A DNA stretch of 64,000 nucleotides, from assembly GCA_001464735.1 (NCBI GenBank), contig LNDU01000043.1:124001-188000 (forward strand), read 5' to 3'. The notes beneath the pieces are model-generated. The model was not told the DNA's origin and made no database searches. It worked only from the letters and a program-made list of their open reading frames with translations. Below, piece after piece: positions 53,322 through 61,443 of the stretch; position 1 is the first letter of the stretch; each line of letters opens with the position of its first letter. The translations under genes and the position numbers were made by a program. This DNA is from Nitrospira sp. Ga0074138. Its GTDB lineage: Bacteria > Nitrospirota > Nitrospiria > Nitrospirales > Nitrospiraceae.

Positions 53322-53669
53322 ATGAAACATGCAACAAATCTCGTCAGTGTTCGTATCGAGTGGTGCCGACGGCAATCTGCCCAGGCTCGCACTGAACCGG
53401 AAGTGGACGGGTGGGGCGCGGAAGCAGATGGACTACGAGATGCGCTGATGAATAGTGACCATACCGACAACTATCGACAGTGTCCTCCTGAGATTCTCAG
53501 GCGGTACTGGGCTTCCAAGATGGGACAGCCTTGCTGCAAGCCGCACGAATCCAGCCTGTGCACGCTGCCGCTACCGGAACTCCGCAACCGGATCCTCGGA
53601 GAGGAAAGGACATTCTACTGGGAGATGAACGATGAATTGCCTACGATGCAACGGCCTTGCCGTCAGTGA
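53322..53669 (+). CDS. Possible small Cys-containing protein of unknown function
   Basis: 115 residues ending 38 bases inside the zinc-ribbon gene. The peptide has several Cys (GQPCCKPHESSLCTLPL) and a plausible C-terminus (RNRILGEERTFYWEMND), but no ribosome binding site and no recognisable family. It could be a leader for the next gene or a chance frame. Confidence 0.3.
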   Translation: MKHATNLVSVRIEWCRRQSAQARTEPEVDGWGAEADGLRDALMNSDHTDNYRQCPPEILRRYWASKMGQPCCKPHESSLCTLPLPELRNRILGEERTFYWEMNDELPTMQRPCRQ

Positions 53670-53838
53670 CGACAGCTTCGCGGTGCAGACTGGTTCGCCA
53701 GCGGACCTTCATGGTTGGCGCTGTGTCAATTGTGGAATGATCGTCGATGATGTGATCCGTGATAATCGGCGCGTCACGTCACAGCCGAGGAGACCCTCAC
53801 ATCCCGAGCGCCGGCGGTACGGTGGCCAAGCTGCGTGA
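53632..53838 (+). CDS. Small zinc-ribbon protein
   Basis: 68 residues. Two knuckles, MNCLRCNG and WRCVNCGMIVDDVI, form a four-Cys zinc ribbon, followed by a basic Arg-rich tail (DNRRVTSQPRRPSHPERRR). GGGAG lies a few bases before the ATG. Such short ribbons often act as nucleic-acid or protein adaptors; no specific role can be given. Confidence 0.65.
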   Translation: MNCLRCNGLAVSDDSFAVQTGSPADLHGWRCVNCGMIVDDVIRDNRRVTSQPRRPSHPERRRYGGQAA

Positions 53839-53918
53839 CGGGTATCACGCCACCAGCCGATTCCGAAACCGCTTGCCGCTCGAGGCCAAGAGAGAACGAC
53901 CGGTGCTGGGTGTGACCA

Positions 53919-55571
53919 TCAGGTCCTATGCAACGCACTCTCCGACGTGAGAGTCAGGCTGTCGGCTTCGCTTCGCTCCGTATCCCGGTTCCATTCACCA
54001 GAACGCAGGAGTTTCTCTCCCAGTCCAACGGCCAAGTTGCGGTAGATGATCACACCGATATCCGGGCGACGCCGAATGAGATCCTCCAAGTCACGCCGGA
54101 ATAGCTCTGCCACTTCAATGTCGTTCACAGCCGTCGCAGTGGCGGAGTGATGCCTGGCCGAAAGGAGCGATACTTCTCCACAAGTCTCGCCGGTCTGCAC
54201 GGTGCCGATCACGCGAGCAGAAGAGCCGCTACTGATGGTGACTTGCCCTTGAAGCATAAGATAGAGCCGGTCTCCCGGATCATGCCCGGAAAAGAGCCGA
54301 GCACCCGCCCCTATGCTCCTCACAGTGCAAACTCCCGCCAACCTCGTCGCCTGTTCGGTGTTCATTCCCCGAAACAACGGCACCTCCTTGATCGCCTGCG
54401 CCATGCGAGGCGCGATGACACACGTTGAAAACCCCCGCATCACGACATCGGCCACGGCTTGAACCGGCTCGGTCAACCCGAGTGGCCCCAAATCTTGCAA
54501 CTTGTTCAAGCGCACCATCTTCACGATGTCGAGCCGTTCCACTTGATAGAACACCATGGCCGGCACATAGGCGACCGGAAGAAAATTCAGTTCCAGTAAT
54601 GTCCGCTGCATGCGAGGCGCGTAGGCGCTGACATCGATCTCAATGTACTCGATCCCCATCTCCTCCCGGCACTTCCGCTCAAGTTCGGCCAATAGAAACC
54701 GCACCACATCGTCAGCCAGCGCGATGAGCTCGAACACTCGCACGATGTGCTCGACCGGGTCCATCGTGTAGCCGACGGCTCCCACAATCTGGCCGCCGGA
54801 GCGGGCCAGAAAGTAACTGGTCTGGCGCGCCTGGAGCTTAAAGAAGCCGTAGTCCAACCGCATCGGCCCAAAGATTTCCCGATTCCTCACTCGACCTCGT
54901 TCGATGCGCAGCAAAGCCGGATAGCCTTCAGCCTGCAGCTGTTCCAGTCGATAGTCGCCACCAGCCGGGTAGGAAGCGGAGTCTTCGTCCACGATGAAAT
55001 CCGGCGTGAAGGGCGGCTGGCTCATCACGAGATTGGCCAAGGTATAGACCTCGGGGATGATTCGTGGATTATTGCGGCGCAGAGTCAGGGCATCGGCGAA
55101 ATATCGAGCCAGCAGCGCAAAACTCTCACGGTGGCGAAAGAAGTGCTTGAGCGGTAGAAAGCCTGTGGCGATGAATCCCTGAACCAGGCTGATGCGCTGG
55201 GCATAGGGATGCACGGTGCGCGCGACCACGAGTCCCACGTGCAAACGGTTTTTGATGGCCTCCAGCCGCTTGTCCATGAGCAACTTCCCGACCTGCATCC
55301 GGCGATACTCGGGATGCACGGCAAGGCGACCAAACTCTCCTACGAGATCGGAATGGGCCCCGAAGTCGAACAGCACGGAAGCCGTCCCGACGACACGACC
55401 GGCTTCCGTATCCTCAGCAACGAGAATGAGGGCATCATCGGTGAAGACGGAGCGCTTCAGCCAGAGTTCATCGTAGAGTTCGCGATGTGGATAGTCGGTA
55501 CCATACACGGCGAGAAAGATCTCGCGAATCTGTCCTACATCCTCTTCGCGGGCTTCTCGGACTCTGATCAT
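53919..55571 (-). CDS. Tandem GNAT acyltransferase fused to a cyclic nucleotide-binding-like domain
   Basis: 550 residues. GNAT 1 (about 1-150): IRVREAREEDVGQIREIFLA, and FGRLAVHPEYRRMQVGKLLM as the acyl-CoA loop. GNAT-like 2 (about 200-350): YFLARSGGQIVGAVGYTMDP, EYIEIDVSAYAPRMQRTLLE, without a clear CoA loop. C-terminal cNMP-like beta-barrel (about 390-520): FSGHDPGDRLYLMLQGQVTI and TCGEVSLLSARHHSATATAV. In the phosphate-binding cassette the usual Arg (GExALL...RSAT) is His, so canonical cAMP binding is doubtful. It starts 20 bases after an M20 amidohydrolase stop, on the same strand. Confidence 0.85.
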   Translation of the reverse strand: MIRVREAREEDVGQIREIFLAVYGTDYPHRELYDELWLKRSVFTDDALILVAEDTEAGRVVGTASVLFDFGAHSDLVGEFGRLAVHPEYRRMQVGKLLMDKRLEAIKNRLHVGLVVARTVHPYAQRISLVQGFIATGFLPLKHFFRHRESFALLARYFADALTLRRNNPRIIPEVYTLANLVMSQPPFTPDFIVDEDSASYPAGGDYRLEQLQAEGYPALLRIERGRVRNREIFGPMRLDYGFFKLQARQTSYFLARSGGQIVGAVGYTMDPVEHIVRVFELIALADDVVRFLLAELERKCREEMGIEYIEIDVSAYAPRMQRTLLELNFLPVAYVPAMVFYQVERLDIVKMVRLNKLQDLGPLGLTEPVQAVADVVMRGFSTCVIAPRMAQAIKEVPLFRGMNTEQATRLAGVCTVRSIGAGARLFSGHDPGDRLYLMLQGQVTISSGSSARVIGTVQTGETCGEVSLLSARHHSATATAVNDIEVAELFRRDLEDLIRRRPDIGVIIYRNLAVGLGEKLLRSGEWNRDTERSEADSLTLTSESALHRT

Positions 55572-55591
55572 GATCGTCCCGTTGCGATGGA

Positions 55592-56773
55592 TCAGACGGA
55601 CGCTGCCTTCTTCTCGAGTTGCTGGCCGGCGATCTTGGCGATGGCGTGATAATACGCGGCTCCTACGGCCAGAGCTTCTTCATCGAAGTCAAACTTGCTC
55701 GAATGTGCCGGATAGCCTTCCCGGCCAGGAACTTGGCTGCCGAATCGGACATAGGCGCCGGGAATTTGCTCAAGGTAGTAGCTGAAATCTTCCGCCCCCA
55801 TATTCGCCGTCTTCAGGGGCAACACATTCGCCTCCCCGACCGCTTCGATCGCAGCACGGCGCGCCATGTTGGCCGACTCAGGCTGATTGATGAGTGGCGG
55901 CGTTCCTTCTGTGACCGCAACGTGAATCTTCGCACCGTGCAACTGTGCGATGGATTCGGCAATGCGGCGCACAGAATTGAGCAGTTGTCGGCGGACTGCC
56001 GGATCTTGGGCACGCACAGTCCCTTCCAGCTTGGCCTGTCCCGCAATCACGTTCGGCGCAGTCCCGGCGTGAAACTGGCCGACGGATACAACCGAGGGGC
56101 GGGCCGGATCGATCTCACGTGAGACGATCGTCTGCAACGCCATGATCATGAGGCTCCCCACCACCACCGCATCGATGCTTTCGTGTGGCCTTGCCCCATG
56201 TGCGCCTTGCCCGATGATCTCAATCGAAAAGTTATCCGACGACGCATTGACCGGACCTTCGCTCACTACGATGGTGCCGGGACGATAATGGCGATCCAGA
56301 TGTCCGCCGAAGATCAGGCCGGCTCCCTCGAGCACCCCTTCCTTGATCATGGCGACGGCGCCGGTCCCTTTTTCTTCCGCGGGCTGGAAAATCAGCCGCA
56401 CCGGCGCCGGCAAATCTTTCTCCTGGGAAAGCAGCGCAGCCGCGCCAAGCAACATCGTCGTATGTCCATCGTGGCCGCAGGCGTGCATGACGCCATTGTG
56501 CACCGATGCGAATTCAAGGCCGGTTTCTTCTTGAATGGGAAGCGCGTCCGTATCGGCCCGCAGCACCACGCAGGGCACTCCGGCAGGTCCCGGAATATCG
56601 GCTACAACCCCGTGACCCGCGACTCCATTACGATGTTTGATAGCCAGCTCTTCGAGAAACTTGCAGATAGTCACGGCGGTCTTCTCTTCCCGACCACTCA
56701 ATTCCGGATGCGCATGCAGCACGCGCCGAAGTTTCACAAGACGGGATTGGAGTGATTCAGGAATCAACAGCAT
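55592..56773 (-). CDS. M20-family amidohydrolase (N-acyl-amino acid hydrolase type)
   Basis: 393 residues. MHACGHDGHTTMLLGAA provides a metal-binding Cys/His/Asp set, IFQPAEEKGTGAVAMI the catalytic Glu and metal ligand, GGHLDRHYRPGT a His, and GAEDFSYYLEQIPGAYVRFG with GYPAHSSKFDF the last ligand. The dimerisation domain lies near 180-290. Members hydrolyse N-acyl amino acids, hippurate or aminobenzoyl-glutamate. It is followed at 20 bases by the tandem GNAT protein; a deacylase next to an acyltransferase suggests related N-acyl substrates, which is inference. Confidence 0.9.
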   Translation of the reverse strand: MLLIPESLQSRLVKLRRVLHAHPELSGREEKTAVTICKFLEELAIKHRNGVAGHGVVADIPGPAGVPCVVLRADTDALPIQEETGLEFASVHNGVMHACGHDGHTTMLLGAAALLSQEKDLPAPVRLIFQPAEEKGTGAVAMIKEGVLEGAGLIFGGHLDRHYRPGTIVVSEGPVNASSDNFSIEIIGQGAHGARPHESIDAVVVGSLMIMALQTIVSREIDPARPSVVSVGQFHAGTAPNVIAGQAKLEGTVRAQDPAVRRQLLNSVRRIAESIAQLHGAKIHVAVTEGTPPLINQPESANMARRAAIEAVGEANVLPLKTANMGAEDFSYYLEQIPGAYVRFGSQVPGREGYPAHSSKFDFDEEALAVGAAYYHAIAKIAGQQLEKKAASV

Positions 56774-56900
56774 GATTGTAACCTTGCAGACGGTTCCGCG
56801 ACTGACCTATGGGCCTTCTCTCTCGCCGCATCTGGCCAGACCGGCGACCTGAATGAGTCTGGCCTTGTTCCGAAAATCAAGAGAGCGCGGTAAACCCTTC

Positions 56901-57377
56901 TCAGCAACCCCTGAATTGCTGTGCCTGACACCGTTGCGAGAGTCGCTGTGCTTCAGTAAGCTGCGCTGGGGTTAGCTGCTTCGCAATAGCAGCTCGACGT
57001 TGCACTGACTCCATACTCTGTCCGTCCTGTTTAGATATTGTCAACCACGAGATTGAACCACATGTATGCACGCACATTGTCCTGCTGAAGACCACGTCCA
57101 TCGCAGTACATCTCGTTGAGTGAATCTTGCCCGTTCGCGTCGCCCTGTTCGGCAGCTTTTCGCATCCACTCTACTCCTCTTTTTTCGTCCTTCACAACGC
57201 CTTTGCCATCGACGTAAAGGCCCCGAGGTTGCTCTGCGCCACCGCGTTGCCATGAGCCGCCTGTGTATGAAGCGTTTGGAGATCTGCCCCTGAGAGGTCG
57301 CTTGGTGGTGAAACAGACGCACACCCAGATGGGAGAACGAGAGAAGTCAGGAGCATGGTGACGAATAGGGCGCGCAT
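56901..57377 (-). pseudogene. Sel1-repeat lipoprotein broken by two frameshifts
   Basis: The start at 57377 gives MRALFVTMLLTSLVLPSGCA, a lipoprotein-like signal peptide, then HTQAAHGNAVAQSNLG, the beginning of a Sel1 repeat. The repeat continues in another frame from about 57228 as LYVDGKGVVKDEKRGVEWMR, KAAEQGDANGQDSLNEMYCD and GRGLQQDNVRAYMWFNLVV. The C-terminal tail (SKQDGQSMESVQRRAA, TPAQLTEAQRLSQRCQAQQ, FRGC) is back in the first frame from about 57035. Joined, the pieces make a normal Sel1 protein. Two compensating indels therefore separate them. Confidence 0.75.
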
Positions 57378-57528
57378 GAGAGCACAGTATGGCGCGGAGT
57401 TCTGGTCGGTCAAAGCGCAAGGGGAGTAGTGATAGAGGGTAATTTTGACTATTTCTGAAGCGGTTTGGTGCATATATCAACAACTCGTTCCTGTTTCTTC
57501 TCCGGCATGTAAACCGGACTGTCTGTCG

Positions 57529-58590
57529 TTATCGAGACAGGGTAATCTGAGCGAAGACGCCGCTATGGTCTGATACCGCCAGTTCAGTGGGATTGATTGG
57601 GCCCGTTGCACCATTGCCTGGATTGAAGATCCCTCTACTTGTCGTCACGAGATCCCTACCTGACATGAAGAGGTAATCAATTCGTTGCGGCCTGGGTAAC
57701 GCCGCACCGGTTCGGCTGTCAATCAGTCCTTGGACGGGACTTGTCCCAATCGTACAGTGGATGTCCGCCACACCCTGCCGGCAGAGGGTGTCACGTGCCT
57801 CGCCGAATTGGGTTCGGCGATAGTCCGCGTAGAGATCTCGAAGGCCGGCTCTCGTCATAGTCTCGTACACAGCCTGCTCCGGTAGTCCCTTTGCGAGGTC
57901 CAGATTGAAATCTCCCCCGAGGATAAGATGATTCCCGGAGGACTTCCCCTCCACCTGCTGCATGAACGCCAAGAGCGCATCGACTTGCCGTTGGAGCGCC
58001 TCAACCGCACAGGCCGAGCAGAGATGCGTGTTGTAGATATGGAGATTCCCATATCCCGGGATATTCAATTGGGCCACTTGCACATTGCGGGTGATCTTGA
58101 GTGAAACTCCCTCAAAAAACTCCTCCGACTCGATCGGCAAGAACGATGCAAAGTGGCGCGTGATGTTGCAACGACTCAGCATCGCATTGGCCGTGGTCAA
58201 TACGAACGGGACGCCGGTTTCCCAAGCGACACGTAGTTCGTATGGATCGGCACTGCGCTCGTTTAAGACCCGCTGAAGGTCCCGAGCGCTATCGGCGGTC
58301 CCCAAGAGCGCCTGTAGTCGATCGACATCGGTCAACACCGCTTCCTGCAACATGAGCACATGAACATTGTTCGCCACGGCGAACTGCGCGATGTCGGTCC
58401 AGCCCTTGGCCCGAATAGCGGCCGGAGCATCGTATAGACCATTCAATGTGAGGATGTTGAGCCGACCGGTTTCGGCAATGTCAGGACAGTCAGCGGGAAG
58501 CGGTTGCACTCGCGGCGTGGCGCAGCTGGGGACAACCAATGCCAAAGCCAACAATCCCATGCTGAGATGGCGTCGATCCATACGCATCAT
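57529..58590 (-). CDS. Secreted endonuclease/exonuclease/phosphatase (DNase I-like) family hydrolase
   Basis: 353 residues. A signal sequence ends in VVPSCATP, which suggests a lipoprotein Cys. NILTLNGLYDAPAAIRAKGW and VLMLQEAVL give the first metal ligands (Asn, Glu), IYNTHLCS a catalytic His, LGGDFNLDLA the Asp-x-Asn pair, PQRIDYLFM and LAVSDHSGVFAQI the final Asp-His. The family includes sphingomyelinases, phosphodiesterases and nucleases; the substrate is unknown. AAGGGA precedes the ATG at 58590. Confidence 0.85.
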   Translation of the reverse strand: MMRMDRRHLSMGLLALALVVPSCATPRVQPLPADCPDIAETGRLNILTLNGLYDAPAAIRAKGWTDIAQFAVANNVHVLMLQEAVLTDVDRLQALLGTADSARDLQRVLNERSADPYELRVAWETGVPFVLTTANAMLSRCNITRHFASFLPIESEEFFEGVSLKITRNVQVAQLNIPGYGNLHIYNTHLCSACAVEALQRQVDALLAFMQQVEGKSSGNHLILGGDFNLDLAKGLPEQAVYETMTRAGLRDLYADYRRTQFGEARDTLCRQGVADIHCTIGTSPVQGLIDSRTGAALPRPQRIDYLFMSGRDLVTTSRGIFNPGNGATGPINPTELAVSDHSGVFAQITLSR

Positions 58591-58701
58591 CCGTTCCCTT
58601 GCGAGAAGCATTGCGGATGTCTAATGAGGACCTTCCAATGGTACGCGTTCCGCAATCTTCGAGTCGCCCCGATCAAGCCTCCTCAACTGGACGACGAGAC
58701 T

Positions 58702-59187
58702 TCATCCCTCCGTGGCCTGAACGCCTGGCTGATACGTTGCGTACACGTAGATCGGAATAGACAAGTGGCCGAGATGCTTTTCAATCAACGGCTTGACCTC
58801 TTTCCAGTCGAGCCCTCCGACACCTGTGGCTAGCCTGGGAAGCGCGACGCTTTTGATCTTTTCGTTTTCGATCAACTTCGTAAGGGCTTTGAGACAGTGA
58901 TTGACGTTCTCAATCGTCGCCTTCCCAGGCCTGGCCCCATGACTGGGCGCTGGTTCCTGGGTAAAGAGACTCACGATTCGTACTCCACCGGCACCCGCCC
59001 AGGCCCACAGTTCGCCGGTCTTCGGCGTAAAGGTCTGGCAATAATGTCTGAAATCTTTGTACATGGCGGGCCATTGTTGCCGAAGGGACAACGCGAGACC
59101 GTTCGCAAAGCTGTCATTTGGAGCCACACCGTGTGCCACTATTTCTGCCTTTGAATGCAAGATATCGCCCGTGACTTCTTTCAGCAT
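58702..59187 (-). CDS. Macro domain (ADP-ribose-binding) protein
   Basis: 161 residues. MLKEVTGDILHSKAEIVAHG is the N-terminal strand-loop of macro domains. FANGLALSLRQQWPAMYKDF and LPRLATGVGGLDWKEVKPLI provide the ADP-ribose-binding loops, the second with the G-x-G-G-L-x-W motif. It is most like the ALC1/TARG1-type macro group, which can remove ADP-ribose from glutamate. The ATG at 59187 has GGGAG upstream; longer frames overlap the divergent GNAT leader. No ADP-ribosyltransferase lies nearby. Confidence 0.85.
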   Translation of the reverse strand: MLKEVTGDILHSKAEIVAHGVAPNDSFANGLALSLRQQWPAMYKDFRHYCQTFTPKTGELWAWAGAGGVRIVSLFTQEPAPSHGARPGKATIENVNHCLKALTKLIENEKIKSVALPRLATGVGGLDWKEVKPLIEKHLGHLSIPIYVYATYQPGVQATEG

Positions 59188-59344
59188 TGAATCTCCCTCG
59201 TGTTCTAGAGTTGGAAAAGCATCGTTATGGTAAAGGCGATTCATCTCATCGCCCATGGTCTATTGGCACGTAGAATCCTTGCGAATTTATTCTTCTTCCT
59301 TTATGAAGATAAACACTCCTTCCTCCTCTTCCAGGAAACAGGTC

Positions 59345-59797
59345 ATGGTTCAAATCCGACCAGCAGCCGAAGCTGATTTTCCCTCCCTCCTTCGTGTGCA
59401 ACAGGCCGCGTTCGGTGAATATGCCGGCCTCTACAAAGTCAGCGGCTGGACGACGGAAACCATCGAGAGCCTTCGAGAAGATGCCAGAGAGAAACATATT
59501 TTCGTGGCGGAAGCGGGAGGAACGATTGTCGGCTCCGTGCGCTTCTGGACCGTAGCCGGCGTCTGCGTAATCCGACTTCTTTCGGTGAGTCCCGAATGTC
59601 AGCACCGAGGAGTGGGGAAAGCGCTGATCCGCGAGCTCGAAAGAGCGGCAACCGATGCCCACAAATTTTACGCCTGCACCATGCTGCGTACAGCCAGAAA
59701 TATTCAGTTTTTTCTCAACCTTGGTTACAAGGCTGAAACGATTCTTCCCGATCATTATGACCATCTCGACTTGATCTGCTTCGCCAAATATCGTTGA
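59345..59797 (+). CDS. GNAT-family N-acetyltransferase
   Basis: 150 residues. MVQIRPAAEADFPSLLRVQQ starts the fold, IVGSVRFWTVAGVCVIRLLS is the central sheet, SVSPECQHRGVGKALIRELE carries the acetyl-CoA loop (Q-x-x-G-x-G), and NIQFFLNLGYKAETILPDHY is the C-terminal motif. The in-frame ATGs at 59255 and 59303 are less likely because the shorter form matches family size and follows AGGAAACAGG. Substrate unknown. Confidence 0.85.
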   Translation: MVQIRPAAEADFPSLLRVQQAAFGEYAGLYKVSGWTTETIESLREDAREKHIFVAEAGGTIVGSVRFWTVAGVCVIRLLSVSPECQHRGVGKALIRELERAATDAHKFYACTMLRTARNIQFFLNLGYKAETILPDHYDHLDLICFAKYR

Positions 59798-59882
59798 GCC
59801 TTGTCTCCTGAACCAAGAAAGCACTCCGACAACACCGACATACCCAAAGCCCCCTCATCAATCGGTGCCGCTGGCAAAAGAG

Positions 59883-61124
59883 CTATGGCGTCTTTGCACA
59901 ACGGAACCCGTATCCAAAGAGCCGATTCGTCGGCTGCGCATCGAACCGGTGCGCGGACCGCAGAAACTCAGACACGTACAGCCAGGACCCGCCCCGCAAC
60001 ACTTTTCCATCGCCTTTTGCCGCCCCGATGGGGTTCTTTTCAGGACTTTTCTTGTAATAATCCAGTTCATACCAATCGAACACCCATTCCCAAGCATTCC
60101 CGGCCATGTCATAGATCCCGTAGGGACTCTTCCCCGCTTCATACGATCCAACCGGGGCTAAGGCGAGGTGGTCGTCCCACTCCTTTCTCCCGTAATTGGC
60201 ATGGAGCCGACTTGGAGCTTCATTACCCCAGGGATAGATCCGCCCATCTGTTCCTCGCGCCGCTTTTTCCCACTCCGCCTCGGTCGGCAGACGCTTGCCG
60301 GCCCATTTGCAATAGTTGACCGCATCCTCCCAACTCACATTGACGACCGGGCGCCGCAGATGTTGCAGCTGATTCATGGTGCTCCAGTCCGGAGGCTCCT
60401 CCATGTCAGTCGCCTCCAAGTACCTGGCATACTGCCCGACCGTCACTTCATATTTGTCCATATAGAAGGCATTGAGATAGATCTGCCGAACAGGTTTCTC
60501 GTCGTCTCCGAGATTACTTCCCCGCATAAACTTCCCCGCGGGTACTAGGACCATCTGTGTATCGAGCGTCTCGGTCTCGCCCGCACCTCCTACCGATCCG
60601 GCAGAGATCAGATATTTCGAGGAGGCAGATCGTGATCGTGGTAGCTTCGCCTGCAGCTGCTGATAGAGTGTCTGTTGCTCATTGTTGAGACCAAGCTCCT
60701 CGGCGCTGTGCAGAGCCTCCTCCGCCTGCTTCGTTTTTCCACTGGCGATCAGGCCCTTCCCCTCGTTCAGGAGCCGCCATGCCGTCGTTTCCTCCCGTAA
60801 GCGCCACACCTTCGCTTTAGTCTTGGGTAAATAAGATTTCGTCCCGGATTTGGCATCCAGATCCAATGCGCTCTCGTAATGTTGCTCCGCACAGGCCCAG
60901 GATTCTAGGGCTCGGCAAGCCTCGGCCAGATTGAAATGGGCCTGGATATTGGACGGATCCTTCAGGATACCGGCCTCCAGCGCTGCCCGGCCCTCCGCAT
61001 ACTGTTTGTTCTTCAACAGGTTCTCCCCTTTGGAAAATTCCTGCTCTCCACCAGCTGCATACGCAACAGCCCCCGGAGCGATGAAGAAGCACAACAAGGT
61101 CATCCCCGCCAACACATGTCTCAT
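59883..61124 (-). CDS. Exported TPR plus SUMF1/FGE-sulfatase domain protein
   Basis: 413 residues. A signal peptide (MRHVLAGMTLLCFFIAPGAV) is followed by TPR-like helices (about 30-160: ALEAGILKDPSNIQAHFNLA), then a formylglycine-generating-enzyme-like domain from about 190: MVLVPAGKFMRGS, FYMDKYEVTVGQYARYLE, VSWEDAVNYCKWAGKRLPTE, AEWEKAARG, YPWGNE, MAGNAWEWVFDWY, VLRGGSW and GYGFRCAK. Many members lack FGE activity, and I cannot assign catalysis. GAGG precedes the ATG at 61124. Confidence 0.88.
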   Translation of the reverse strand: MRHVLAGMTLLCFFIAPGAVAYAAGGEQEFSKGENLLKNKQYAEGRAALEAGILKDPSNIQAHFNLAEACRALESWACAEQHYESALDLDAKSGTKSYLPKTKAKVWRLREETTAWRLLNEGKGLIASGKTKQAEEALHSAEELGLNNEQQTLYQQLQAKLPRSRSASSKYLISAGSVGGAGETETLDTQMVLVPAGKFMRGSNLGDDEKPVRQIYLNAFYMDKYEVTVGQYARYLEATDMEEPPDWSTMNQLQHLRRPVVNVSWEDAVNYCKWAGKRLPTEAEWEKAARGTDGRIYPWGNEAPSRLHANYGRKEWDDHLALAPVGSYEAGKSPYGIYDMAGNAWEWVFDWYELDYYKKSPEKNPIGAAKGDGKVLRGGSWLYVSEFLRSAHRFDAQPTNRLFGYGFRCAKTP

Positions 61125-61443
61125 AAGAAGCCCCCTCCCCGTTCCGACTGATTGCTCTGTGAATTAGGCCTCACCAGCTGGAAAACGCAGCAAGCCTGGA
61201 CAAGTCCGGCAGGCTTACCAAAAAACACTTACAAGATCAATGCCTGACCTTGTCGGCACTGTTATTTCCTCTCCAAAAGACAGGGGCGTTGGTCCTCAGC
61301 TATGCACACGGAACGAGCTCTGACCTTCAACCATCCTACGGCGGACGGCAGGGGGCAATCCCTCATCGCGCGCATTGAGGGAGCACATTCCGATGTGGGA
61401 CCTCAGCGAGCGCAGGGATTGCCCCCTGACGCCCGCCACTCCT
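61125..61443. other. Gap between the SUMF1 and RND genes with a large palindromic element
   Basis: 319 bp, both flanking genes on the minus strand. It should hold the RND terminator and the SUMF1 promoter. The element at 61349-61428 occupies the part next to the RND stop. No gene seen. Confidence 0.4.
61349..61428. repeat. Structured palindromic element
   Basis: Perfect 15-bp arms (CAGGGGGCAATCCCT at 61349-61363 and AGGGATTGCCCCCTG at 61414-61428) enclose 50 bases that contain another hairpin, CACAT-tccg-ATGTG (61384-61397), and CCTCA/TGAGG pairs. The whole can fold as a cruciform or branched RNA. It lies 16 bases past the RND stop, so it may terminate transcription. Confidence 0.6.
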
